Assembly: GCF_037038585.1 (NCBI RefSeq) | Contig: NC_092541.1 | Span: 6,117,945 to 6,181,944, forward strand | Direction: 5' to 3' | DNA from: Patagioenas fasciata | Taxonomy: Eukaryota > Chordata > Aves > Columbiformes > Columbidae | Length of the DNA: 64,000 nt | Shown here: piece by piece, positions 46,389-57,064 of the stretch | Position numbering within the stretch: position 1 is the first letter of the stretch | Layout of the letters: each line of letters starts with the position of its first letter | Program-made: the position numbers and the translations under genes | Notes under the pieces: model-generated | Told to the model about the DNA's origin: nothing | What the model saw: only the letters and a program-made list of their open reading frames with translations | Databases searched by the model: none

Positions 46389-46496
46389 GAAGAGAGAGGA
46401 GGGGAGGGGAGTGGAAGGGAGAGGAGAGGAGAAGAGGGGAGGGGAAGGGAGGGGAGGGGAGGGGAGGGGAGGGGAGGGGAGGGGAGGGGAGGGGAG
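46389..46496. repeat. (GGGGA)n purine tract before V6
   Basis: Purine tract with one T at 46412, dominated by GGGGA units. It ends about 57 bp before the V6 ATG. Confidence 0.93.
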
Positions 46497-46553
46497 TCGA
46501 GTCGGTGCGGTCAGAGCAGAGAGCCGGGACTGCGCAGGCGGCGGAGCGGCGGG

Positions 46554-47220
46554 ATGCGGCGGTGCCGGGGCGCAGGGCTGGCGGGACTGGCCGCGGTGCT
46601 CCTGGGTACGCGGGGCTGGCGGGGCTGGGTGGGGGACGGAGCTGAGCCTGGGTGTCCCCCCAAGTTCCCTCGATGCTCTCATCCCCTCTGGCTTCCTCAT
46701 GGATCTCTGGTTCCGAACCACCATCTTGTCCTTTCCACATTGCCTCTAGAAAACTCGTCACTCTATTCTTTGTCCATTACTGCACATGTTGACGTCCTCT
46801 GGGAACCTTTTCCACATCACATCTATGTTCCTAACAGCTTCTGCAGGACTTGTCCTGAGAAACAGTGGACAGGGCTGGGCAGAAAGCAGGATCTAACGAT
46901 TTTTTTTTCTTCTTTTTCTCCTCGGCAGTGACTGCGGGCAGAGGCCAGGTGCAGCAGGAGTCGTTGGCAGAAACCACCGAGGGCACTGAAATCAGCATCA
47001 ACTGCTCACACCCCAACATACAATTGTCCGACTACATCTACTGGTACCGTCAGCTCCCGGGCCGAGGCCCCGCATTCCTCACGTTTGTTCAAAAAGGAAT
47101 CAAATCGCTGTCGGACCCGCCGGGCCGGCTGTCGGTGGCGGCAGACCGCCGGTCCAGCGCCCTGTGGCTCTCCCGGCCCCGGCGGGGGGACGCGGCGGTG
47201 TATTACTGCGCCGTGGGAGA
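46554..47220 (+). CDS. TRAV: T-cell receptor alpha/delta variable segment V6 (two exons)
   Basis: Exon 1 (46554-46605) encodes MRRCRGAGLAGLAAVLL. The intron is 46606-46928, the shortest of the family. Exon 2 (46929-47220) begins VTAGRGQVQQESLAETTEG. First Cys is in INCSHPN, CDR1 is IQLSDY, Trp in YWYRQLPGRGPAFL, CDR2 is FVQKGIK, and the second Cys is in VYYCAVG. Open throughout; expected functional. GPAFL and the CTCTGACCGC spacer end are shared with V7 only. A CR1 inserted 0.6 kb upstream after the B/C duplication could separate distal 5' elements. Confidence 0.92.
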
Positions 47221-47259
47221 CACGGGGAGAGGAGCCGGGGCTCTGACCGCACACGAACC
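47221..47259 (+). other. 23-bp-spacer RSS of V6
   Basis: CACGGGG (47221-47227), 23-bp spacer ending CTCTGACCGC, nonamer ACACGAACC (47251-47259). Confidence 0.9.
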
Positions 47260-47314
47260 GCCGCGGGCGGGGCCGGACGGGTGTGGCGGGGGCGGGAGCA
47301 CAGTCCTGGTCGAC

Positions 47315-47330
47315 CCGCCAGGGGGCGCTG
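47315..47330 (+). promoter_or_regulatory. CTCF-core-like motif 3' of V6 RSS
   Basis: CCGCCAGGGGGCGCTG, forward, 55 bp after the nonamer. Identical to the V4 motif. Confidence 0.6.
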
Positions 47331-47739
47331 ACGCCTCAGCCCGCCGGGGCTGCTCTTCAGTGTCTCTGCTCCTTCCCATGAACATCCTTGTCCTTTACAC
47401 TCTCCAAATAATTTTCACTGCTTCCCCTAAGGAGTCTCATTCCCTGTAGGCAGAAACATCCCCCAGTTTATATGATGATCTTCTCACCTTTACAGGAGGT
47501 GTCATCCCCACACAAGGGGACGATTGTAATACCCTAAGGGTTAGTGAGAAGATCATGATAAACAGGCTTGTGTCTGACTCTGGGTAGGAGTGTTTGCAGC
47601 TGGTACTGTTCTCAGAGACATTTTACCTTGAGGTGACTCATCCATGGCCTTGGAGAAGGGGACAGTGAACCCCTGTGGGGAGAGGGACACATGCTGCTCC
47701 TGCTTCCAGGTACTTTGGTCTGTGCCTCGTTCTGCCTCC

Positions 47740-48840
47740 TACTTAGCGACAAGGAGGACATAGGTGGTCTTTCTCCTCCTTAATATATTGAAAGACCACA
47801 ATGAGGTCTCTTTGCAGCCTTCTCTTCAGCTTTTCTCCATCAGACAGCTATTCCAGTACTTAAATTGTTTTTGTGGCCATCCCCTGGAGGACCTACTCTA
47901 ACAGGTCCATGTCTTTCTTTATTGGGAAGCCCAGAACTGGTCAAAGTCCTCCAGGTAGGATGTCAGAAGAGCCAAGGACAGGGGAGAATCACTTCCCTTC
48001 ACCTGCTGGCTGCACTTCTTTTGATGCAGCCAAGGATACAATTGGCTTTCTGCGCTGCAAGCACACATTGCTGGCGCATGTCCAAGTTGTCACCCACCAG
48101 TGTCACCAAGTCCTTCTCCAGAAGTCTGCTCTCAATCCCTTCATTGTCCAACCTGTATTGATACTGGGAATTGCCCTGACCCAGGTGCAGGATGCTGCAC
48201 TTTGCCTTGCTGAACCTCATGAGCCCCCTTAAGCTCTCTTTTCTTGATATTGTGATCCCTTCCTGGAACATCACCCCAGGCCCTTTGCTCATCAGCTGTC
48301 TCCATCAATCCCTCACAGGGCTGCTGGATACTCTCTCCCTCCCACATCTTTCCTAGTAGAAAGCCCTCCTTATCAGGTCAGCCATCCTGATGGCAAACAC
48401 ACCTCTACCCCACTTGATGAGATGGATCCCACCTCTCCTGAGCAGATGCTGCTCTTCAAACAGGGTCCCATGGCTGTAGGACCTAAAACCCTGTCAGCAG
48501 CTCCAGCCAAGTTTTGACCTGCATTATCAATTCCCTTCTACTCACACCGGCCTGTATGAGGACAACACCACCTGGACCCCCACGCCCCCGCCTACCTTTC
48601 TGTAGAGCTCTGTAATCACTTTTGGTATTGTCCAGGTTTCCCCTACCAGTATCATTCATGCCCATAAGGAATAACAGCAGGGGGTAACAGTCAGAGAGCC
48701 AAGTGAGGTTAGGCAGTTCCTCCACATCGTCCCAGACATGAGCCCCTGGCAGGTAGTAAACCTCTCTAGATGATAGGCCAGGTTGACAGATTGGTGTCTC
48801 TGTCCCCTGCAGCACAAAATCACCCATAAGGATCACTCAC
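47740..48840 (-). repeat. CR1 LINE remnant: ORF1 esterase-like domain and RT C-terminus
   Basis: Unit B copy of 26.63-27.57 kb. The esterase-like frame 48836-48483 reads GDFVLQGTETPICQPG, with Phe where the catalytic Ser of GDS should be, and later MGMNDTGRGNLDNTKSDY. RT C-terminal block at 48220-47999. Confidence 0.8.
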
Positions 48841-48959
48841 CACTTCCTCCTGGTAGCCATGCATGATTTAGGGTCAGGTGGACCAGTTGCTTTGCTTCAA
48901 GGCACATCTGGCACCTCTTTAATGTTGAAGCCAGTGAACCTATTCTGTAGTTGTAAGCC

Positions 48960-49400
48960 CACAGGTCTTACCATGAGTCTGAGGGGGTTGTCCAGTCTCT
49001 TCTTGAACACTGTCCGGCTTTTGGCTGTGACACCTCCCTCGGGAGCCTGTTCCAGTGCTCCACTACCTTCTGGATGAAGAACCTTTTCCTAATATGTGGC
49101 CTAAACCTCCCCTGGCACATCTTCTTGCCTTTCCCTTGGGCTCTGTCATTGGCCACCAGAGAGAAGAAATCAGTGTCTGCCCCTCATCTTCCCCTTGTGA
49201 GGAAGCTGTAGACCATGATGAGCTCTCCTGTCAGTGTCTTCTCCAGACTGAACAGACATAGTGACTTTAGCCAGTCCTATTACAGCTTCCACTCAAAACC
49301 CTACAGCACATTCATGGCTCTCCTCTGGACCCTCTCCAGAAGCTTTATATCCTTTCTAAATTGTAACTCCCAGACCTTCACATGGGATTTCTACAAAGCA
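48960..49400 (-). repeat. CR1 LINE 3' fragment
   Basis: Unit B copy of 30.2-30.64 kb, joined directly to the preceding CR1 by a deletion of about 2.5 kb relative to unit A. Confidence 0.8.
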
Positions 49401-49860
49401 ATGGTTTTCTCCCTCAGCAGGCAGTATGTAGGTGGAAAGATGAGACACAGGCAGGCTTGCAGAATTCTTTAATGAGTCTAAAGAGGGAAATAAGGTCACT
49501 CCAGCTGGAGGCCCCAGTATGCCCAGGAGCAGGAGTAGCCAAGAATCTGTTCCCCTTTTCCTGTACAGCTGTTCCAACAGAGGGGGCAGCTTAGCAGCTC
49601 ACTCCAGGTTGCATTCTGGGGTCCTCACAGCAGGATTTGAGGGGAGCACAAAAAAAAGAGAAAAAAAGGGGTGAGTGGAAGAGAGGAAAAGTACTCATTT
49701 TTCATGTGTTCAGAAAGACACCTTTCAGCCTGCCCTTGAAGGACAAGCCAGAGATGACCTGAAAACAACATCTGGAAACAATGGCATGAAGTTTGATTGT
49801 CTGTCCGGCATCATGATCTAAATTCCTAGGGGTCCGTAGCCGAGGCCATTGCCAGCATCT

Positions 49861-50157
49861 TTAGCACGGGGGGCATCTGCTGCCACTGGAAATGCAGGAG
49901 AGGTCACAGCAGCCAGAGTTGATGGGCACTCCATCACAGCTGAGGATTCTGCCAACAGCAGCAGAGGTGGAGGAGCCCACAACGGTGTTCTGTGGGAAGG
50001 AGCTGAGGATGGGGCCAGGCAGGGTCACCACCACAGGGGCGGGCTGGATGACGATGGTGGAGCTCTGGCACTGCCTGACACAGGGCTCATTGCAGCTGTT
50101 GGCCAGTGGGGTGGGGCCACAGGGCTGGCAAGACTGGCACTGGTCATAGCAGGACAT
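49861..50157 (-). CDS. Feather-type beta-keratin 2 (98 aa)
   Basis: Same architecture as keratin 1: start at 50157, 21-nt 5'-UTR piece to 50178, intron 50557-50179, exon 1 ending at 50558. The product has 98 residues with the conserved core ([20 protein letters not shown]) and the Cys-rich tail ending [11 protein letters not shown]. Protein identical to keratin 3. It lies about 2.6 kb downstream of V6 in opposite orientation. Polyadenylation signal ATTAAA at 49473-49468. It should be expressed in epidermal appendages, not in T cells, judging from the family. Confidence 0.92.
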   Translation of the reverse strand: MSCYDQCQSCQPCGPTPLANSCNEPCVRQCQSSTIVIQPAPVVVTLPGPILSSFPQNTVVGSSTSAAVGRILSCDGVPINSGCCDLSCISSGSRCPPC

Positions 50158-50616
50158 GTCTTGAGTCTGGAGCTGCACCTGGAGAGGGGGCGGGGAGGAA
50201 GCAAAACATGAGAATGAGTGAGGAGTAACCCGGCCCCACACCATGGGGGACCCAAAGAACATGAACAGACAGGAGGCGGAGGCTGTGAAAAGACTTATGA
50301 GGGCTTCTTAGCTTAGTTGAGCCAGGTCTAAAAAGAATCACCAACTCCTGTGAAACTTCTGGTTAGTCCCTGAGTCCAGAAGCCACGTCACTGCAGTCCC
50401 AGCCTCCCTCCATGTCTAGCCTTCTCCTCAGCTCCCTCTCTCATAACAAGCTGCCCCATGATCTGGCACAGAACAAAGCTGCTGTCAACTAAGAGGTCCC
50501 TTGAGGTGAGACCTCCTTTTACAAAAAGCAGAGAAAGAGAAGAGGCTTCAAACTCACCTGATTCCCAAGAAGAAGGAGGCAAGAGAAGTGGATGAGAGAG
50601 TGAGGAGCTGGGCTGG

Positions 50617-50624
50617 CTTTTATC
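50617..50624 (-). promoter_or_regulatory. TATA-like box of keratin 2
   Basis: GATAAAAG on the - strand, about 60 bp upstream of the exon-1 donor. Confidence 0.65.
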
Positions 50625-51499
50625 ATGCACCCTTACTGCCCCAGGCTGACAGAGGCATCCCTTGCAGAGGTGATTAATCACTGACAAGCTCATCCTGAAT
50701 GCAAAACATCCCAGCTAATGCTATGGGCTGTGTTTTGGCTTCTTCAGCTGCTGTCTCTCCATTTCCTACTGTATGTCAAGCACATTCCCTAGTGAAGGCA
50801 TCTTTTGTGTGACCGGATGAAAAGCTCAAGCACTTCCCATGCAAAACACACCATTGTGGGCAGAGGACTCAGCGACCATGATGGAAGAGTCCAGTAAGGG
50901 ACACCTGACATACACTCAACAGGCAACACACATACATACACATACATATCTAGACCTGTAGTAATCTACAGTTAATTGAGAAGCCTCAGGACACCCAATG
51001 TGGAGCTGTCTATGCTGTGCACAGTCACCACACAGGAACTGGAACTGGGAGACTCAACTTCTGCAAGTCTTGTTTCCAGGGATTCAGTGTGGTTGAGGGA
51101 AGACTGGTCTGTGCCCAGCCTGAGCCCATTCACCCTCACAGAAGTCCTTTTCCTTCTGTCTATCTGTTCCTGAGTACCATGGACACAGATATGGGCTGTA
51201 ACCATGGGATGGAACTGCTTGTAGGCTCTGGTAGGACAGCCTGTAGGTTCATTTCTCATTGTATGATGAAGCAAGCCAAGCCAGGCCAACAGCAGGTGTG
51301 TAGGGTTGACCATGACCTTATACCAACTGGAGTGAAACCACAATCAGCAATTGCAGGATCTGTGTCTCGAGAAAGATTATTTGTCCCATTTACAGTGCAC
51401 GACTGCTTTGGGATGAGATAAGTCCTGCATGTGAGCTGGTGTCTCTTCACAGACTCTGGGAAGAGTCTGTAGGGTCTGTTAAGAGTGAGTTTAGAGGAG

Positions 51500-51938
51500 A
51501 ACATGAAAATGATCAGACGATTGGAACACCCTTCCTATGAAGAAAGGCTAGAGGTGGAGTTGTTTAGCCTGGAGAGGAGAAGGCTCTAGGGAGACATGAT
51601 TTCACTCATTCAATACTTAAAGGGGGTTTTATGAGAAAGAGAAAGATATTTTAGTATGGCCCCTAATGACAGGACAAGAGGCTATGGCTGTACACTGTAA
51701 AAGGTAGATTTAGATTGGACATAAGGATGACAATTTTTCCAATGAGGGTGGTGAGACACTGGAAGGAGTTGCCCAGAGATATTGTAGATGCCCCATCAGT
51801 AGAAGTGTTCCAGGTCAGGTTAGATGGGGCTTTAAGCAACCTGATCCAATGAGAGATGTCTCTGGCCATGGCAGTGGAATTAGACTAGATGATCTTTCAA
51901 TGTCCATTCCAATGCAAATGATTCTATGATTCTATGAA
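51500..51938 (+). repeat. CR1 LINE 3' end
   Basis: Ends ATTCTATGATTCTATG near 51920-51935. It represents the uninterrupted form of the CR1 split by an LTR at 32.93 kb. Confidence 0.85.
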
Positions 51939-52479
51939 TTATGTTGGTAACAAAGGTTGGCCTGTGAGGCCCTTCCCTCCAGGCCACTGAGTCTGGGCTG
52001 AAAGAGCCTCCACACAAGGATGTCTCCGGAATCTGAGTTGGTCCTGCAGGGCTAGAAGGACATGTCCCCTGAAGGGATCTTGATCCACTTTGCTCATAAC
52101 CCCGTAATTACTTCCATTTAGTGAGACACAAAGCAAGGCACAGAAGTCAGAAGGGAATCCTCCCTCAAGAGGCCATTTGGGCAGCCTGCATGGCAGCAGT
52201 GGGATGTGGCATGGTGAGGCAAGAGAGTCTTTGCAAACACCTGCTAAATTAGGGAGAAGGAGATTAAAATAGGTCTGGAGGGGAACATCCACCAGAGACT
52301 AAAGAAGAGATGTCAGAAGGAGTAGAAGTGGTATGCAGGGGGGACAGCATGTCAGGGGAGGCTCTCACACTTCCCCTGTGGCCCAGCTGTGGTGTAGTTA
52401 CCTGTCTGCTACACACCTCCTGTTCAAAAAGAGGAGGCAGATGACCCCTTCTTCAGGCATCTGGGGAAACCTCTCAGTC

Positions 52480-53520
52480 ACAGGCCTTGGTAGCCGTGGG
52501 GGACTTTCACCACCTCAGCATCGGCTGCGGGACCAAAATTGATGGGCAGAAGCAAACCTGGACATTGGCTGAGGAGTATGGAAGGAAACCTTTTAATGCA
52601 AGCAATCCACGAATGGAGTAGGGGGGTGGCTCTGTTGGGCCTGCTCCTCACAAATAAGGAAAAATTATTGGGTGATGTAGAGTTCAAGGGCAGCCTTGCC
52701 TGCAGTGACCAGGAGACTGTGGAGCTCAGGGTCCACAGAGGACTGACCAAGATGGACAGGGTGACTGTTTAAAGTCATTATGGACCTACCTGCTCGGCAG
52801 GATGCCCTGGGAAATTGCCCTGGAACACAGAGGTTCCCAAGGAGCTGACAAACCTTCAAGGACAGCATTCTCAGAGCACAATGACAGTCCTCTGCAATAT
52901 GTGGAAAGGTGGGACAAGAAAAGCCAAAGCACAGGTGGAGTAGAATCTTGCAAGATGGGTAAAGTGAATCAAGAAAGGTATCTCTGAGCTTATTGGCAGC
53001 AAAATGAAGGCTCAGGTGATGAGGGTTCATTACCTGGTGAGGAGAAGGACCTGGTGAATAATGATGATGAAAAGGCTGATGTACTCAACGCCTATTTGTC
53101 CTCAGGTTTAATTTGTATGCTTTCTCTCCAGGCCTACCACATCCCTGAGACTTCCCATACACTCTATGACAATGAAGCAGCACCCACAGTAAAACAAGAA
53201 CGAACTAAGGAGCTCTTACTAACATTTGGACACACACAGGTTCAAGGGATCACTTGAGATGCAACAAAGGGTGTTCCATGAGCTGACTGCTCAGTCTTTA
53301 CTCAGTCCCTGGTAGGAAGATGGAGGAAATACTCTTAGAAGACTTTTCTAAACCCATGAAAGACCAGAAGGGAGTTGGGAGCAGCTCATGTGGATTTTCT
53401 GAGAGCAAATCACGCCTCATCAACCTCATTTCTTCCTGTGAGGAGGTGACTGGAACTGTGGGGAAGCGGAGGGGCACTGGCTGGGGTGTACCTTGATTTA
53501 GCAAGACCTTTGACATACTC
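52480..53520 (+). repeat. CR1 LINE endonuclease-to-RT remnants
   Basis: Endonuclease-end block at 52.50-52.75 kb (LLGDVEFKGSLACSDQETVE), linker at 52.9-53.1 kb (NNDDEKADVLNAYLSS), and RT block VYLDLARPLTY (53.49 kb). Frames are broken. Confidence 0.7.
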
Positions 53521-53720
53521 TCATGGGGGCACACACATGCACACTTGTATACACACAGAGGTGTGCACACTTACAGGCATGAACACACAGATATTCATGC
53601 ACACACAATCTCGTGAACACAAACACAACCACACATGTGGGCTTTTATACACCCAAAGAGTAGCTCAAAGGTGTGCACTTCTAAAGACGCAGGTGCACAC
53701 ACGTTTCCAACGAAGTCCAT
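53521..53720. repeat. CA-rich tract
   Basis: Irregular ACACAC and ACACACATGC-type steps. Copies at 264-320 and 63278-63470. Confidence 0.75.
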
Positions 53721-54419
53721 GTGCAGACACAGGCTTAGCCACCCCCCCATATCATGACCCAGCCATGTCTGTGGGTCAGGAATAGCATTAAATCCAGAGA
53801 GCATCTGTATTGCTGCAGCCACAAAGGATTCCCATATTACGATTCCAAAAACTCCTCCAGCTTTCAATGCTCCCAGCTGTCCTTAGTGATTTCCTTAAGG
53901 TAGCTGTGGGATGGGCCCCAGTTCTGCAGAGGGAGTGGTGCCTCAGTGATGTATTCGCACAGCAGCAGAGCACGGTGTGCCTGGGATGAACCAGTCTCCC
54001 CACAGGCTGTAAACACCGAGGCTGGGACACCAGAAATGGTACTGACTGATCCCTGTAAGAAAGTCACTCAGCCTTTCCAAAGCATTGCTTGAAATGCCAT
54101 TTATTAGTACTCAGGCTAAAGAGATGATAATATGGCTAATCTTACATCCCTTCTAATGCCAGGAACATCGAGCTGTTAAGCATATAGCTGCTCTCACAGC
54201 ACAAGAGTATCACAAAACAGTTGAGGTTGGAAGGGACCTCTGGACAAGGAGCAGCCAGGCAAAGGAACGATCTCTCCCAATGAAGAAAAACAGCTGCCTG
54301 TCAACCATATCCCATCCTTTCTAAGTAGACCTTCTCCTCACTTCCCTCTCCAATGACAGAAGACAAAGTAAATATGAGCTGAGATTTCCATTGGAGAAGC
54401 TCAGCTCAGGAGAAGAGGC

Positions 54420-54600
54420 TTCAGACTCAGCTGGTGCCTAAGCAGAAGGAGGCAAGAGAAGTGAATGAGGGAGGAGGGACTCAGCTGTCTTTTATACATG
54501 CTTTTCATTGCCACAGGAACAAGAGACATCCTTGGCAAAGGTAACACTTTTCTGACAAGCTCATCTTGAATGCAAACCAGCACAGCTAATGAGATGGGCT
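54420..54600 (-). pseudogene. Orphan keratin promoter and exon-1 relic
   Basis: Matches the 5' part of keratin genes: exon-1-like sequence with GCAGAAGGAGGCAAGAGAAG (54443), TATAAAAG on the - strand (54490-54497), and the GCTCATCTTGAATGCAAACC block (54562). No keratin coding exon follows; a short reverse CR1 end lies at about 54206-54245 instead. A decapitated keratin gene. Confidence 0.7.
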
Positions 54601-54833
54601 GTGCTTTACTTTCCAAGACTGTTGCCTTTTCACTTCCAGGTTTGTTCCATGCCCATTCCCCAGGGAAGGTTTCTTACGATCCCTGGCATGAAAGGCCCCA
54701 GGATTTCTAGGGCAGGATTGTAGCAGCGTGTAAGAGTTGGTCCGAAGAACAGTATTTGCCTGAACATCGCCATCAAGGAGAGATGCCCTGATAGAAAGAA
54801 TTCGACAATGACTTGGAGAAAAGCCTGAGGAGA

Positions 54834-55045
54834 AGAATTGTGTTGCACAGGTCTCTCTAACCCAGGGACTACTGGTAACGATAGTTGCTGTGTGGACTTC
54901 ACCTGCTGCCTCCACGAAACTTGCCCCCACCTCCTAAAAGGAATTGTGTTATACGGATCTCTCCGACCTAGGGACAATAACTGCTGTCTGGAAGATGGAT
55001 TTTCACCTGCTGCTTCAACCAAACTTGTCCCCCACCTTCTCTCTG
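54834..55045. repeat. Two-copy tandem repeat of about 105 bp
   Basis: GAATTGTGTTGCACAGG at 54834 and GAATTGTGTTATACGG at 54940 open two diverged units. Each contains ACCTGCTGC and AACTTG-CCCCCACC. Origin unknown. Not seen elsewhere in the window. Confidence 0.65.
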
Positions 55046-55319
55046 TTACTAAGGCCAACAAAGAAAAGCATGCACAGAGGACAGAGTAAATATGCCCAGA
55101 AGTCTATGCATTTTCCGTCCTGAAAGGTGTTCATGAATGGACTGAATGTGACTTCAAGCAACATGATCGAACGGGATCTGTCCTGAGCACAAGGGTGATG
55201 TAGAAGACCGCTGGAGGTGACTTCTCACCTACATTCTGAATCTGTAATCCCCTCCCTCCCCTGCCCTCCCTGACCCCTTCATGTCCATGGACACAATAAT
55301 CCTCACATCCCCTCTGCCA

Positions 55320-55676
55320 CAGCACAACTTTCCGTCATTGTGCTGGGACTACACAGAGGCAGCTGAAGGGAGGCTCTCAACCTCCCCACTGCCAACCGCA
55401 GGAAATCAGTGGCTGGTGTTTCCCGCCCCTGAGCTTGGAGACAGCTCTGGGAAGCTGGTTCATCTCCTTAGTCAGGGCTCTGCAGCTGCCCCAGGCTGCA
55501 GCTGGCGCTGTGCGGGATTCTTCTTGCTGGAGGAGTAGACGAGCCCATTTCCCAGGAGCCAAAGTTGTGGCCGTGCAGAGCCCCGGGGCGAGACCCCGCT
55601 CCAAAAAGGGGTTTTTGGAGAGCGAAACCCTAAGCAGCACTGACGCAGGGCTCAGCTCCGGGGCGGAGCTGGTGGC
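55320..55676 (+). promoter_or_regulatory. Conserved 5' block upstream of V7
   Basis: V6-like up to about 55.64 kb (GCGAGACCCCGCTCCAAAAA at 55588), then V1-like (CCGGGGCGGAGCTGGTGG at 55658). Confidence 0.5.
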
Positions 55677-56049
55677 GGAGAGGAGAGGAGAGGAGAGGAG
55701 AGGAGAGGAGAGGAGAGGAGAGGAGAGGAGAGGAGAGGAGAGGAGAGGAGAGGAGAGGAGAGGAGAGGAGAGGAGAGGAGGGGAGAGGAGGGGAGAGGAG
55801 GGGAGAGGAGGGGAGAGGAGGGGAGGGGAGGGGAGGGGAGGGGAGGGGAGGGGAGGGGAGGGGAGGGGAGGGGAGGGGAGGGGAGGGGAGGGGAGGAGAG
55901 GGGAGGAGAGGGGAGGAGAGGGGAGGAGAGGAGAGGAGAGGAGAGGAGAGGAGAGGAGAGGAGAGGAGAGGAGAGGAGAGGAGAGGAGAGGAGAGGAGAG
56001 GAGAGGAGAGGAGAGGAGAGGAGAGGAGAGGAGAGGAGAGGGAGAGGGA
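55677..56049. repeat. Purine-only GGAGA/GGGGA tract before V7
   Basis: 373 nt without a pyrimidine on the + strand. GGAGA arrays flank a central GGGGA array. It ends about 80 bp before the V7 ATG. Confidence 0.97.
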
Positions 56050-56130
56050 CACTGACAAGAACAGGGACGGGGAAAGGAGGAGCCCCTGGGGCAGCCGGGG
56101 GGAGCAGGGCGCAGGCGGCGGAGCGGCGGG

Positions 56131-56970
56131 ATGCGGCGGTGCCGGGGTGCAGGGCTGGCGGGACTGGTCGCGGTGCTCCTGGGTGCGCGGGGCTGACGGG
56201 GCTGGGTGGCTCCGGGGCTGAGCCTGGGGTGGCTCCTGCAGGTCCCTCGATGCTGTCGTCTCCTCTGGCTTTTTCACGGATATCTGACCCCAACCAGTCT
56301 CCCTTCCATCCCACATTCCCTCTAGAAAATTAATTGTTACATTCTTTGTCCAGCACTCCCCGTTTCCCCTCTTTCCTCTGAGTCTTTCCTTGTAACTCAT
56401 GAAGTCATTCCTTCACCATGATATTTTATTTTTATCATTCCTTTGCCCCCATTTTCTGCTTTTTTAATTATTCTACTCTTCCACCCATCATTCACGCATT
56501 CATCTCTCGACCAACTATTAATGGACATTTCTGTTACAGCACATGTTGACAGCTTCTGTAAACTCTTCTCCTCATCATCTCTCTATGTTCCTGACTTCTT
56601 CTGTGGGATTTGTCCTGGGAAACAGCCGGCAGGGCTGTACAGTTTATCAGGTGTATTTCTTATTTTTCTCCCCGGCAGTGGCTGTGGGCAGAGCGGAGGT
56701 GCAGCAGGAACCGTTGGCAGAGACCATCGAGGGCACCGAAATCAGCATCAACTGCTCACATCCCAACATACGGACCACTGACTTCATCCTCTGGTACCGT
56801 CAAATCTCGGGACGTGGCCCCGCATTCCTCGTGAGCGGTATTCAAGGCTCTAAAGCGCTGTCGGACCCTCCGGGCCGGCTGTCGGTGGCGGCAGACCGCC
56901 GGTCCAGCGCCCTGTGGCTCTCCCGGCCCCGGCGCGGGGACGCGGCGGTGTATTACTGCGCCGTGGGAGA
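56131..56970 (+). CDS. TRAV: T-cell receptor alpha/delta variable segment V7, mosaic (two exons)
   Basis: Exon 1 (56131-56182) encodes MRRCRGAGLAGLVAVLL. The intron 56183-56678 closely matches the V1 intron. Exon 2 (56679-56970) begins VAVGRAEVQQEPLAETIEG. First Cys is in INCSHPN, CDR1 is IRTTDF, Trp in LWYRQISGRGPAFL, CDR2 is SGIQGSK, and the second Cys is in VYYCAVG. The 5' half (ETIEGTEIS, the CACATCCC codon choice, the leader and intron) is V1-like. From GPAFL onward, including the RSS spacer and all downstream flank, it is V6-like. Open and expected functional. Confidence 0.92.
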
Positions 56971-57009
56971 CACGGGGAGAGGAGCCGGGGCTCTGACCGC
57001 ACACGAACC
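56971..57009 (+). other. 23-bp-spacer RSS of V7
   Basis: CACGGGG (56971-56977), 23-bp spacer ending CTCTGACCGC, nonamer ACACGAACC (57001-57009). Same as V6. Confidence 0.9.
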
Positions 57010-57064
57010 GCCGCGGGCGGGGCCGGACGGGTGTGACGGGGGCGGGAGCACAGTCCCGGTCGAC

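Larger units (their letters stand above)
47340..54250. repeat. Tandem duplicated unit B
   Basis: Nearly identical to unit C (57.09-64.0 kb) at an offset of about 9,740-9,753 bp, including CR1 relics, keratin and CA-rich tail. Differences are scattered substitutions and small indels, so the duplication is recent. Confidence 0.93.
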
